This document shows, piece after piece, positions 36,111 through 48,351 of a stretch of DNA of 64,000 nt (position 1 is the stretch's first letter; the number at the start of each line of letters is the position of its first letter). Origin of the DNA: Cucumis sativus (Eukaryota; Streptophyta; Magnoliopsida; Cucurbitales; Cucurbitaceae); NCBI RefSeq assembly GCF_000004075.3, contig NW_022279520.1:62001-126000 (forward strand), in the 5' to 3' direction. The notes under the pieces were generated by a model. The model was not told the origin of the DNA. It did no database searches and saw nothing but the letters and a program-made list of their open reading frames with translations. The position numbers and the translations under genes were made by a program.

Positions 36111-38294
36111 TAACATAGTCATAAACATATCAATCATGTCAACCATAACATATCAATCATTCATATCATTCATCAATATCACATATTATGCATCTTAGCT
36201 ACATCAATGCATAATGGAAAATACATGCAAGCTCCTAAAATTTAATTTGAAGGTCCAATAATAGAATCTCTTACATGAGATTAGCTAAAAATATTCCTTT
36301 GGTGACAATAAAAATTATCGAATTAATCCAATCATTCATAAAAGGAAATTTAAGTATCTTAATTAATCAAATTAACTATTGGCTTCCATACAAAAATTCT
36401 TCCAAATTAACTTACCCAAAAATTGAGGTTGAAACTAATTCAGTCTTTGAGAAAAATCATCATTTAAAACTTTAAGATTTGCCAAAGGGACTTTCCAAAG
36501 GCGTACAGCCAAAATCAATTCCAAGATGAAATACTTTTTTTGTCTGCTTCTCTTCTCAAATTGAGCATTCCAATACCCGTTTATAGACCCAAATAATAAT
36601 ATTTATCATTATTATTTCCTTTTCCCTGTCCCTTTCCTTTTCCTTTTTCGTTTTCGTTTCCTTTTCTTTTCCTTTTACTTTTCGTCATGGTATATATATA
36701 ACCAATATAATATAAACATAAATTTTTATTCTCATTAAAATTTTCCATCTAATCAACTTTTATTTTCAAAAAAAACAAAAATAGTTATCTTTTCCAAAAA
36801 TAAAATATTCTCTATATGTTAATCTCATCAAATCGATACAACTTTATTCCTTCAGCGAAGTATAATTATTTTCTTTCTAAACAAATATCTTATCTCCAAA
36901 AAATTAATTATCTTTCATAAATAATTAGTTTTTCACGAATAGAATTATTTTTACTATTTTTCATGATAAATATATATATTACTACATATACATATAATTA
37001 TCAAATCTTTAACAAAAAAAAATTTTACCCTTCAATTTAAGTAAATAACATCCAAATTATTTAAATAAATTTTAATTTCTATAAAACCAAATAATTTCAA
37101 CAACCTTACTTAAATCTCATAACATAAAATTAAATCAAATTCTCAACAAACACCACGAATTCAAATCCTCTAACTAATTAAATATTCAACCAACAAATAT
37201 CTAATTAATTTCAATGTTCACAAAATCAAACAATCTTCAAAATAAACGCTAAATTAAACATAATTAAACAAAACTAAGATATAATTATCTCTAAAAATTA
37301 TCTAAATTTTTTGGGCGTTCCAAGTTCATTCTTTGTCATTTGGAACAAGAATTGGTACATGAAATTACATGTTGGGTAGAAAAAAAGCTTAAGGAATCTC
37401 TTTCATACATAGTCGTGTCTTTTATACTTTTTAACATATTTTTAATGTGTTTGTTATAAAATGTCTGGTGTTTCTATATAAAAATTTTAGATCCAGAGTG
37501 GTCGTATATGGATAGTAAACAACTCTGTGGTTCACAAGATTCTCAGCTTCAACATTGAAAAAAGTTATGAGATATGATTGATATTGGCATGGAGGGATTG
37601 GAATGGTCCTCTCATATGAAAGTTTTGTATCCACAAACACTTTTCTGGTGTGAAGTTCGTTGGAAGTTTTTGAACTTTTGTTTCTTTCAATTTAGTGAAT
37701 CCTACTTTTAGTTTCTAATAGTTTTTGTTGACTTTAGAAGCCTAGTAGTTTACATCTTTTATTGATGGTGTAAATCTCTTAATTGGAAAAATGGTTTTGG
37801 AGTCAACATTGCATAAAAGGGTCGCACTAGTGTGATGTGCATGCCATATTATTATGATATGAAGTACTGGGCGGTAGACAAATTGGTATTGGTCATATCC
37901 ATTCATTTGTTAAGTTGAAAAAAGTTGTTTGTGTTTATCATTGTGAAAAAAATGTTGTTAATTCAGAGTTGTATCCGTCTCCTATTTATAGGTGAGATTA
38001 GCTCTAGTATTAACCAACAATACATTGTTTGTTAAAACATTTTTAAATGATCTCTATAACACATAAAAACTTTATTCAAATCATATAAGACTAACCATAA
38101 ACACTAAATTCTATTCTTAAAATAATCATAGTAAGTGAAATTCACTTTCTTCCAAATTAAATTTGTAACCAAACATTTTAATTCAAATACAAAATTAGTG
38201 TAAGGAAAAGAATGACAAATTGTGATCCTTCATATATATATAATTGGAAGAACTTTTGTTATTAGATATGAAAAATACACCGAGTTGGTTTGAA

Positions 38295-38310
38295 TGAGCT
38301 AAATAAATAA

Positions 38311-38345
<35 letters not shown>
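38295..38345. repeat. TA/AAAT microsatellite
   Basis: (aaat)n followed by a (ta)n run ending near 38344, about 0.4 kb upstream of the P450 TATA box. Confidence 0.85.
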
Positions 38346-38350
<5 letters not shown>

Positions 38351-38734
38351 AGTCATTTTATTTAAATAATTGTTTTTAGAAAATACAACTTATTTTCTAA
38401 ATTAAATACTCCCAAACGTTAAACATGTGAGAATGTGAGGAGTGAAGCCTACATATCATATTTCCCCCTTCTTTTGTTTTGTTTAATTCAAATGAACTAA
38501 GAAGTATAGAGAAATTTCAATATTTTGTCTTCAGACTCATCTCTGCATCACGTTAATACTATGGTTGTGTTGAAATTCTAAAGAGTATTAGTTGAATTTC
38601 CATCCAAAGTAAAGTAATAACATAAACTTACTTGCAACTACTCAACTATTTTACAAATAATTTACAATTGCCCTTACATTTTCTCTTTCTAATTCAATCT
38701 AGTTAATTGTAAATTATATATACACACAATAGAT

Positions 38735-38745
38735 CTCTATATATA
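38735..38745 (+). promoter_or_regulatory. TATA box of P450 copy 1
   Basis: tctatatatac lies about 83-93 bp upstream of the ATG and is conserved in the inverted copy (46431-46440) and in the orphan promoter (42631-42640). Confidence 0.65.
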
Positions 38746-38827
38746 CACATATCCCTTCTCCCTTTCCACCACCACCAAACATCTCAGTCTCTTCTTCCAC
38801 TGCTCTTCACTTCTCTCTTCCTTAACA

Positions 38828-41085
38828 ATGGAAATGCAACCAATTCCTTCTTGCCTTTCATACGTAACTACTTCGATAATAGCCACTCTGGCCCTCCTCC
38901 TCCTCTCCCGCTGTCTCCGCCGCCGTAAACTCAACCTCCCACCTGGACCAAAACCTTGGCCCATTATCGGAAACCTCGACTTAATTGGCTCTCTGCCTCA
39001 CCAATCCATTCATCAACTCTCCAAGAAATACGGCCCCATCATGCATCTTCGTTTCGGATCATTCCCTGTCGTTGTCGGATCCTCCGTGGAAATGGCGAAG
39101 ATTGTCCTCAAAACACAGGATCTCAATTTCGTGTGGCGCCCGAAAACCGCAGCGGGAAAGTACACAACTTATAACTATTCAAATATTACTTGGTCTCAAT
39201 ACGGCCCTTATTGGCGGCAGCTTCGTAAGATGTGTTTGATGGAGCTTTTTAGTGCAAGAAGACTTGATTCATATGAATATATACGTAAGGAAGAAATGAA
39301 TGGTCTGATTAGAGAAATTTACAAGTCTTGTGGTGAAGTAATTAAGGTTAAGGATTATTTGTTCGCGTTGAGTTTGAATGTGATAAGTAGGATGGTGTTG
39401 GGGAAAAGGTACACGGATGAATCATCAGAAAGTGGGATAGTTAGTCCAGATGAGTTCAGGAAAATGATGGATGAGTTGTTTTTGCTGAATGGTGTGCTGA
39501 ATATTGGGGATTCAATTCCATGGATGGATTTCTTGGATTTGCAAGGTTATGTGAAGAGAATGAAAGGTTTGAGTAAGAAATTGGACAGGTTTCTTGAACA
39601 TGTGTTGGATGAACATAAGGAAAGAAGAAAGGGAGTTGAGAACTATGTGGCTAAAGATATGGTGGATGTTTTGTTGCAATTGGCCGATCATCCTGACCTT
39701 GAAGTTAAACTTGAAAGGCATGGAGTCAAAGCTTTTACTCAGGTAATTCCTTCTATCTTGCCATTTTTTCAACACTCTTTTAACGAATTCGTATTTTTTT
39801 TTCTAATATAAAATCTATTTTTCTCATTTTTTTTATGTCTTAAGAGTTGTTTTTGTAAGGTGTATTTTTTAAAATAACAAAATAAGTTAAAATATTTACA
39901 AGTTATAGCAAAATATATATTTTGTAAAATCTACTATTTTTAAAAATTTCTCTTTTTTAAATATAATTTTTTTAGTATTCATCGGTTATCAAAAAACATT
40001 TCTAAAAATAGATAACAAAACAAAAAATTCTAGGTTGAAAATGATGTATATATAGTTTTAATTTTCAAAACTATACCAAACCAAATGTAATATATGAATT
40101 AAGTATAACTTTAGTTTACAACCGGTTAAAACACATGTAAAATGATTCATTTTTATTTATAATAGGTATGCAAACTTTAAAAATGATCAAACGAGTTCCT
40201 AGCACTTCAATCTTATGCCTAATTAATTAGATTCTTAACATATTTAATTTTTTTAAAACAATAATTGATTAGTTAGATTGATTAATTAGTGTTTAATTTT
40301 TTAATGATGTGAACATAAAGTTTAAATTTCATGTTTAGTAACGTGATATTAATTATATATAGAGAGAATGAGTTAAGAATTGAATCGATATAAAATTGAA
40401 AATTCAAAAACATGTTGCTAAACTAAAAGCGCTTTTCAAACTATTTTAGGATTTACTTGGAGGAGGAACAGAGACTTCAACAATAACAATAGAGTGGGCA
40501 ATGTCAGAACTATTAAAAAATCCAAAGATCTTCAACAAAGCAACCATAGAACTAAATAAAGTAATCGGAAAAGAAAGATGGGTAGAAGAGAAAGACATGA
40601 TTAACTTACCATACATAAACGCCATAGCCAAAGAAACAATGAGATTACACCCAGTAGTACCAATGCTAGTGCCAAGAATGGCTGGAGAGGATTGTCAAAT
40701 TGCGGGGTACGACATAGCCAAAGGCACACGAGTCCTTGTGAACGTGTGGACCATTGGGAGAGACCAAACAGTGTGGAAAAACCCACATGCATTTGACCCA
40801 GATAGGTTCATAGAAAACAGCCGTGTTGATGTGAAAGGGCAAGATTTTGAGCTTTTGCCATTTGGGTCTGGAAGAAGGATGTGCCCTGGGTATAGTCTTG
40901 GTCTTAAGGTTATTCTGTCAACTTTGGCTAATTTATTGCATGGGTTTAATTGGAAATTGCCTGGGGACATGGAGAAGGAAGATTTGAATATGGAAGAAAT
41001 TTTTGGGCTTTCTACTCCTAAGAAATACCCACTTGATGCTGTTGCTGAGCCAAGACTTCCTCCCCATCTTTACTCTTTGTTATGA
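38828..41085 (+). CDS. CYP92A: Cytochrome P450, CYP92A-like (copy 1, intact)
   Basis: ER-anchored A-type P450 of the CYP71 clan; the substrate cannot be read from sequence. CYP92-family members act on flavonoids or terpenoid precursors. Exons 38828-39742 and 40450-41085, phase-0 intron at the usual CYP71-clan site; 516 aa. N-terminal anchor (TTSIIATLALLLLSRCL), basic stop (RRRK), proline hinge LPPGPKPWPIIGNL, C-helix WRQLRK, I-helix GGGTETST, K-helix ETMRLHP, PERF-type FDPDRF and heme loop FGSGRRMCPG. All key residues are present and the frame is clean. Its partner lies inverted at 44232-46348. A 90-bp tandem repeat starts about 250 bp after the stop. Confidence 0.93.
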
Positions 41086-41334
41086 ATCAAGAACTTTGTT
41101 AACATGTGTATGGCTTAAATTAAGAGTCTTTATTAAGCTTTTTTATTTGAAATATAAGATTCCTTCATGTATAAATGTATTGGTTTGAAATATGCATTCA
41201 AGTTGTATCACCAAGTGTACGTTGAGACTTAATGGAGTTTGGTTGAAGAAAAGCACAAAAGGTCTATTTTGGAAGAGCTCAGGAACAACCTCCAAAGATT
41301 TAAATTCAGCCAAGGCAATACTTAATGGAGTTTG

Positions 41335-41694
41335 GATCTAATGTTTTGGGTTAAGGTATTAAGAGGCTAAGAAACAAGCTTGTAGAAGGAAAGTTTTTAA
41401 TTTGGTGAACAGATTTTTAGTTATGATCTAATGTTTTGGGTTAAGGTATTAAGAGGCTAAGAAACAAGCTTGTAGAAGGAAAGTTTTTAATTTGGTGAAC
41501 AGATTTTTAGTTATGATCTAATGTTTTGGGTTAAGGTATTAAGAGGCTAAGAAACAAGCTTGTAGAAGGAAAGTTTTTAATTTGGTGAACAGATTTTTAG
41601 TTATGATCTAATGTTTTGGGTTAAGATATTAAGAGGCTAAGAAACAAGCTTGTAGAAGGAAAGTTTTTAATTTGGTGAACAGATTTTTAGTTAT
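41335..41694. repeat. Tandem repeat, four 90-bp units
   Basis: The unit gatctaatgttttgggttaa... starts at 41335, 41425, 41515 and 41605. The first three are essentially identical and the fourth differs by one base (ttaagatatt). Total exactly 360 bp. It lies in the spacer of the P450 inverted duplication, on the copy 1 side only. Confidence 0.95.
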
Positions 41695-41699
41695 GAATT

Positions 41700-42585
41700 T
41701 TTGAAGTTGAAGTTTGAAATTAAAAACTAAACAAGAAAGGCTTAGGCATCTGGGCAACTGCAAAAGTCTTAGGCTGGTGTGGCTAGGAGGCCATGAGTGA
41801 AGAAGGGTTATGGGATGAGTAAAAGTGAAGAAAGGCTTGTATAAATGCTATGCCTTATAGGGGGTGTGTCACTCTTACTCGCAGAGCACCTTCTCATTAC
41901 GTTTGAGATGTGGCATGAAGTCAATCGATATCGCTCCCTCTTCTAAATGACACCAGCTAAACCCTCAACCTTTAACCTTTAAATGAAAATGCAAGCGCAA
42001 ATGCTAAAAGGCGTAAAAACTTAAACACAACTGGTAGCAACTCTTTTCAAATAAGCAAACTTTACGTAAGTTTTGTACTTTTACAACAAAAAAAAACAAA
42101 AAAACATGAAAGAACCCTTTCTTTAAACAAAACCAACTTCAATCTAGCACAACTAAAAGACCAAAATATACAAAGATTCAAAACAACCAGACACATACTA
42201 GTAAGACAAAACTCCTTCAACAGACAGACAATGGCGAATCAAGTTTTGAGGACGTGGTCTCTACCTGAAAAGTGGAAAACATTTTTTAAGAATGAGCTAA
42301 ACAAGTCTCGTGCGTGATAAGTTTTCAAATAACATTTCATAAACCTTTTTAAAGAGAGTAACTTAATTCATAAACCTTTTAATTTAAAAAAAGGTTTCAA
42401 TCTCAGCCAGACATGGTCTCAAGATTACCTTTCACTTCGAGCTTTCAATCTCAGCCAGACATGGTCTCAAGATTACCTAAGTTCTAAAACCTCTTAAGCT
42501 TATGTCCTTCATCTCAGCCAAATCAACATTCAGATGGTCCCAAGATTTCACTTCTCAACTCTTCTATTTTTCATCACGGTCTATA
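41700..42585. other. Spacer, possible LTR-derived DNA
   Basis: Includes a direct duplication of ttcaatctcagccagacatggtctcaagattacct (about 42396 and 42444) and a segment with retrotransposon-LTR flavour (ggggtgtgtcactcttactcgcagagc). No gene. Confidence 0.45.
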
Positions 42586-42587
42586 GA

Positions 42588-43200
42588 AGAGAATGAGATG
42601 TGGTGATGGTGAAAAGGGAATGGATATATGTGTATATATAGATATGAAAATTAACTAGGTTGAATTAGAAAGATAAAAAGTAAGGGCAATGGTAAATTAT
42701 TTGTAAATAGTTGAGTAGTTACAAGTAAGTTTATGTTATTATTGACTTTGGATGGAAATTCAACTAATACTCTTATTTAATTATAAATTTTGTTGAAGTT
42801 TCAGTTGAATTTTTTTTTAAACACAACTATAGTCGGACAAAATATTGAAATTTCTATGTACTTCATACTATATTATTAAGAAATTGCATCAAACGACAAA
42901 AACATTTTAAAAAAAACAGCTCATTACACAATTTTTTTTATCTATTACGAATATGGCAAAATTAGTGATATCAAACGATTATCAGACAGTAATCATAGAA
43001 CTATCAGAGGGCTATCAAACGGTAATCATATGGTTATCAATAGTCATCATTTTTAAATTATCTACTTTTACAAATTTAGAAAATATTGTGACATGGACTT
43101 TATTATCATAAATGTTTTGCTATTTTTACAAAAGCCCCTAGTTCATTTGATTAAACAAAATAAAATGAGAAAAATATGATATTTAGGGTGTGTTTTGTTT
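42588..43200 (-). promoter_or_regulatory. Orphan copy of the P450 promoter, interrupted by a MITE
   Basis: 42588-42870 matches the upstream region of P450 copy 2 (46378-46690) in the same orientation, from the leader (agaagagaatgagatg) through the TATA box (42631-42640) and ttactttttatctttct-type block to the caaaatattgaaatttct region. Homology resumes after the MITE at 43139 (tagttcatttgattaaacaaaat). No P450 coding sequence follows downstream of it: the match stops within the leader. Confidence 0.75.
42880..43138 (+). mobile_element. MITE inserted in the orphan promoter
   Basis: The copy 1 promoter gives the empty site (reverse complement ...atacttcttagttcatttg). Here about 260 bp separate cttcatac from tagttcatttg. 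The inserted sequence is the same family as 30428-30672. It carries repeated tatcaaacggtaatcat words and has no coding capacity. Confidence 0.7.
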
Positions 43201-44094
43201 AATTTTGAAAATAAATTATATTTTGTAAAAAAAATAAGAAAAAACATTTAAATAAAAATCTTTTTTGAAACATTAAATTCATACACATGAGATTCACATG
43301 AAATTAATATATAGATTGATTTATAAATATTAATTATTACAAGTAATACTTTAATCCCAAACAAGTCCTAATCAACTTCATTTAGAGAAGCAATCACCTC
43401 CACGAAATAAAATTCAACCACAAGAAGTGAACCAAAGTTATTCCAAACTTGGAACTTACGGAAAGAAGGCTCAACTCCATAACTTTCATTTCCATCACCT
43501 TGATCTTCCAGACTTTGTTTATCCTTTTAAAGATGACACCCATCAGAGATCCGATGGAGTCACGGACCACTCAGCCCATACGGCCACCACCAAAGTTCTC
43601 AAACCTCAAGGCATTAGACATTCAATTTCCCAACCTTTCGAAGGGGGGTCCAAAGATTGTGACTCGACGAGCTCTTAGGTTTCAAGGATGATCAACTTAT
43701 TTGAGAAATAATTATGGAAAATTTAATTAAACATATATAATTGTCCCGTCTCTTACCCTTTTGTAAATTCACCCAAAATCTTTCGACTCTAGAATTAAAT
43801 GCTAATTTTATTTCATCTTTTAAGTTATTGTAGAGATGAAGATCAAACCTTCCATATTTAGAATAAAATATCATATCAATTGCTTTGTTGAGTTAAACTC
43901 ACCCCAACACTAACTTAATTAATTATAGTACAATAGGAATGTGGCTTGAAGTCTAACCGATAGAATATCAATTGAGCAATATTTGCATTGACAATAATTA
44001 AACGTTAATACTAATACTTGTTACAAGTCTCAATAATCAACAACTAAACGTGCGTACTAGTAACATTGACAAGTCTCAATGATTTATTACAGCA
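43200..44094. other. Spacer inside the P450 inverted duplication
   Basis: AT-rich; short open frames at 43427-43690 have no recognisable motif. Copy 2 arm homology begins near 44095. Confidence 0.5.
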
Positions 44095-44231
44095 CGATAC
44101 ACTTAGTGATATAACTTGAATGCATATTTCAAACCAATACATTTATACATGAAGGAATCTTATATTTCAAATCCAAAAGCTTAATAAAGATTCTTAATTT
44201 AAGCCATACACATGTTAACAAAGTTCTTGAT

Positions 44232-46348
44232 TCATAACAAAGAGTAAAGATGGGGAGGAAGTCTTGGCTCAGCAACAGCATCAAGTGGGTATTTCTTAGG
44301 AGTAGAAAGCCCAAAACTTTCTTCCATATTCAAATCTTCCTTCTCCATGTCCCCAGGCAATTTCCAATTAAACCCATGCAATAAATTAGCCAAAGTTGAC
44401 AGAATAACCTTAAGACCAAGACTATACCCAGGGCACATCCTTCTTCCAGACCCAAATGGCAGAAGCTCAAAATCTTCCCCTTTCACATCGATACAGTTGT
44501 TTTCCATGAACCTGTCTGGGTCAAATGCATGTGGGTTTTTCCACACTGTTTGGTCTCTCCCAATGGTCCACACATTCACAAGGACTCGTGTGCCTTTGGC
44601 TATGTCGTACCCTGCAACTTGACAATCCTCTCGAGCCATTCTTGGCACTAGCATTGGTGCTACAGGGTGTAGTCTCATTGTTTCTTTGGCTATGGCGTTT
44701 ATGTATGGTAAGTTAATCATGTCCTTCTCTTCTACCCATCTTTCTTTTCCAATTACTTTATTTAATTCTTCGGTTGCTTTATTCAAGATCTCTGGTGTTT
44801 TTAATAGTTCTGATATTGTCCACTCTACTGTCACTGTTGAACTCTCTATTCCTCCTCCTAATAGATCCTGAAATTGTTTAAAGATGCTTTTATTTTCGTT
44901 TTTCAAAACTGTTTTTTAAATTTTAAATTTTGTATAATATATATGCATGTGTATGTATATTTTTAATATCACGTTACTTAAACATGAAATTTAAACTTTA
45001 GGTTCAAATTGTTAAAAAATTAAACACTAAATCTACTAATTAAATATGTTAAGAATCTAATTAATTAGGCATACGATTGAACGGTTAGGAAGTCATTAAT
45101 AATTTTTAAAGATTACATACCTATTAGAAATAAAAATGAATCAAGTGTTGTAATCTAAAATTATAAATTATGTTACGTTTGGTGTAGTTTTGAAAATTAA
45201 AACTATATAAATATGATTTTCAACTTTGAATTTTTTGTTGTTTTGTTATCTATTTTTACAAATGTTTTTATAACTAATGAATACTAAAAAATATATATTT
45301 ATAATAACAACTCTTAAGACAGAAAAAAATTGAGAAAAAATAGATTTTATATTAGAAAAAAAAAAAAACCAAATGGTGAGTGACACAACGTCCTTAGTAA
45401 AAGAGTGTTGAAAAAAAGGCAAGATAGAAGGAATTACCTGAGTAAAAGCTTTGACTCCATGCCTTTCAAGTTTAACTTCAAGGTCAGGATCATCGGCCAA
45501 TTGCAACAAAACATCCACCATATCTTTAGCCACATAGTTCTCAACTCCCTTTCTTCTTTCCTTATGTTCATCCAACACATGTTCAAGAAACCTGTCCAAT
45601 TTCTTACTCAAACCTTTCATCCTCTTCACATAACCTTGCAAATCCAAAAAATCCATCCATGGAATTGAATCCCCAATATTCAACACACCATTCAGCAAAA
45701 ACAACTCATCCATCATTTTCCTGAACTCATCTGGACTAACTATCCCACTTTCTGATGGTTCATCCGTGTACTTTTTCCCCAACACCATCCTACTTATCAC
45801 ATTCAAACTCACCGCGAACAAATAATCCTTAACCTTAATTACTTCACCACAAGACTTGTAAATTTCTCTAATCAGACCATTCATTTCTTCCTTACGTATA
45901 TACTCATATGAATCAAGTCTTCTTGCACTAAAAAGCTCCATCAAACACATCTTACGAAGCTGCCCCAATAAGGGCCGTATTGAGACCAAGTAATATTGGA
46001 ATGGTTATAAGTTGTGTATTTTCCCGCCGTGGTTTTCGGGCGCGACGCGAAATTGAGATCCTGTGTTTTGAGGAAAAGCTTTGCCATTTCAACCGAGGAC
46101 CCGACAACGATGGGGAATGATCCAAAACGAAGATGCATGATGGGGCCGTATTTTTTGGAGAGTTGATGAATGGATTGGTGAGGCAGAGAGCCAATTAAGT
46201 CGAGGTTTCCGATCACGGGCCAAGGTTTTGGTCCAGGTGGGAGGTTGAGTTTGCGGCGGCGGAGACGGCGGGAGAGGAGGAGGATGGCCAGAGTGGCTAT
46301 CCAAGGAGTTATGTATGAAAGGCAAGAAGGGGTTGGTTGCATTTCCAT
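44232..46348 (-). CDS. CYP92A: Cytochrome P450, CYP92A-like (copy 2, one frameshift, altered I-helix)
   Basis: Inverted duplicate of the P450 at 38828. Exons 46348-45438 and 44867-44232. N-terminal anchor ITPWIATLAILLLSRRL, LPPGPKPWPVIGNL, K-helix ETMRLHP, FDPDRF and FGSGRRMCPG are all retained, and the protein is one residue shorter than copy 1 near the N-terminus. One base is missing around 45963-45966 (copy 1 reads TATTGGCGGCAG, here TATTGGGGCAG), which breaks the frame at the C-helix WRQLRK; restoring it gives 515 aa. The I-helix oxygen-activation motif reads GGGIESST instead of GGGTETST, so the conserved Thr is Ser and the preceding Thr is Ile. It may be a working enzyme with changed chemistry, or a young pseudogene. 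Confidence 0.88.
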
Positions 46349-46430
46349 TGTTAAGGAAGAGAGAAGTGAAGAGTAGTGGAAGAAGAGAATGAGATGTTTG
46401 GTGATGGTGGAAAGGGAGAATGGATATGTG

Positions 46431-46440
46431 TATATATAGA
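46431..46440 (-). promoter_or_regulatory. TATA box of P450 copy 2
   Basis: tatatataga (minus strand tctatatata), 83 bp upstream of the ATG, in the same place as in copy 1. Confidence 0.65.
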
Positions 46441-46699
46441 TATGGAAATTAATTAGGTATAGAATTAGAAAGATAAAAAGTAAGGGCAATTGTAAATTAT
46501 GTGTAAATAGTTGAGTAGTTGCAAGTAAGTTTATGTATTGACTTTGGATGGAAATCAAGTAATATTCTTATCTAATTAGTATTGTTGAAGTTTCAGTTGA
46601 AATTCTCTTGAAACACAACCATAGTTAACGTGATGTTGAGAGGAATGTAAGGACAAAATATTGAAATTTCTCAATACTTTCATACTTCCTTTGATTAAA

Positions 46700-47060
46700 T
46701 AAAACAAGGTGGAAAATGTGATGTATGTATGGTTCCACCTTCCCTAGTGGTTAGTTTTTCGAGTTTTGTTTAACTTTTCAAGTATTTAATTTTAAAGATA
46801 AAAAAAGTTTAAATAAAATGACTTTTTAAAAAAAAGTTTAAATAAAATGACTTTTTAAAAAATATTTTTTTTACTCCAAATTCAAACAACTCTTAAATTC
46901 TTGTTTTTTCATATCTTCCCATTATATAGTATGGATCACAATTTGTTAGTCCTTTACCTTACACTAGTTTTATATATGATTTAAAATGTTTCGAAACAAT
47001 TTTAATTTGGAAAAAAGTGAATTATTCTAGTACAAAATTGGACTTTAATGTTGGTTAAAA
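46700..47060. other. AT-rich spacer with a 31-bp direct duplication
   Basis: agtttaaataaaatgactttttaaaaa occurs twice back to back at about 46806-46862. 47025-47085 resembles degraded CACTA termini (ttctagtac...gactttaatg...atactagtacc). Confidence 0.45.
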
Positions 47061-47084
47061 ATAGACATTGACTTTAATTATACT

Positions 47085-47830
47085 AGTACCTATGTTCACA
47101 CATTATGATTCACATACTGCCATAGGTATTGTCAAGAACGGTGTTTATAATGGAAAAAGAAGACATATACGTCTTAGGCATGGAGCTATGAAACAATTGC
47201 TAAAAGAAGGAACTTTTTCCTTAGAGTTTGTTTGGTTTGAGAAGAACCTGACTGATCATTTAACCAAATGATTAACTGGGAAAGTGGTTCTAGATTTCTC
47301 AGTGAACATGAGCTTAAAGCCCTTTGGTGATCCATACCACTTGATATTAAGTGGTCTATTGCAATAGACTTGATGGTCCATAGTCCATTTATGTGGATAG
47401 TTCTTAAATGAACTTGATATACGATATCAAAACCTTGAGTGGTCCATAATTTATTTGGATAATGATGAAGTTTCGATAGATTTTTTTGAGTGGTTTATTG
47501 TGACAAACTTAAGAAGCATATAACGTGATAGTGAAGGTGCAACCACCTTCTATGAAAGAGTTTAAAGGTCTCTTTCTAAAGTTTTCACGTGAAGTTTATT
47601 TCATGTGCATGGACATAAACGCACAAATCTATATTGCAGAAACAAAATCGAAACCAGGAATAAAGTGTGTTGTAAAGGAACTCAACTAGTGTTATTGGAA
47701 GTTCAAGATATAATTCATTCTCTCTAATAAGGTTGTTGTCTTACTTCACTACGCATCAATTCAAATATTTGAATATTGATGTCTAATCGGATTGTTAGAA
47801 ATGACATATACACCTTCTCCTTTATCACTT
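47085..47830 (+). mobile_element. Copia retrotransposon remnant (RNase H end plus 3' region)
   Basis: An open frame to 47271 encodes the end of copia RNase H (DSHTAIGIVKN, KRRHIRLRHGAMKQLL, the ADxLTK-like DHLTK). After the stop comes KPFGDPYHLILSG-type tail DNA (aaagccctttggtgatccatacc) and sequence that looks like the start of a 3' LTR. Upstream pol is absent, so it is truncated and inactive. Confidence 0.75.
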
Positions 47831-48351
47831 AATATGGAGAGAATTTATTTTTTTAAAGAAAGCGTTGGATTAAAATGAAAAAATTTCCCCAAGTATCTTA
47901 AACGTCATAAGGCGGAAATGAAACGGCCTAAAACCTAGGTAAAGTCTTACGTAGACGGACCGTTCACAACCCCAAAGAAATAAATAAAGCTTAAACAAGC
48001 AAGTTTCATACTAAACCCAGCCCCCTCGCTGCATCAAAACCTCTCTCAATCACCTCCATCGCTCCTTCGATTCAAGGTTTGTTCATCTGTCAATTCCTTT
48101 TCTTCTCTTCAACATTTTCTTGCCTTACGATTGTTGCAATTCCCATTTTATGTTTTTTTTTCTGCTCCATCGCCTCTCACAGCAATATTGGAACGTAATT
48201 ACCAATTAACCTTTTCGTTTATAATCTCATTCTATTACTCCATTCATCTTGTTCCACTGTCTGTTCTCGTGGCTTTTACAGATTTGTCACATAAATTGAT
48301 CGAACGCCTTGCAAACAGTTCAGCCTCTTTTGTCATTCAATTTCCCCCATC
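47831..48351 (+). other. Upstream region and likely leader of the AlkB-type gene
   Basis: Pyrimidine-rich from 48010. A possible leader intron runs from gattcaag|gtttgttc (about 48078) to gcttttacag|attt (about 48281). No TATA box stands out. Confidence 0.4.

Larger units (their letters stand above)
35350..38734. other. Spacer with LTR-like and AT-rich DNA
   Basis: 35560-36110 has the look of a gypsy LTR (tcagtaagggatccactactggtccgactacggtg, with stress-element-like GC content against an AT-rich background), but no second LTR or coding region is seen. 36600-36680 is a C/T-rich run. 38295-38345 is a TA microsatellite. From about 38450 the sequence is shared with the upstream region of the inverted P450 copy. 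Confidence 0.5.

Noticed and set aside
41335..41694. CRISPR-like regular repeat
   Set aside because: Units are contiguous 90-mers with no spacers, in a plant genome; simple tandem repeat.
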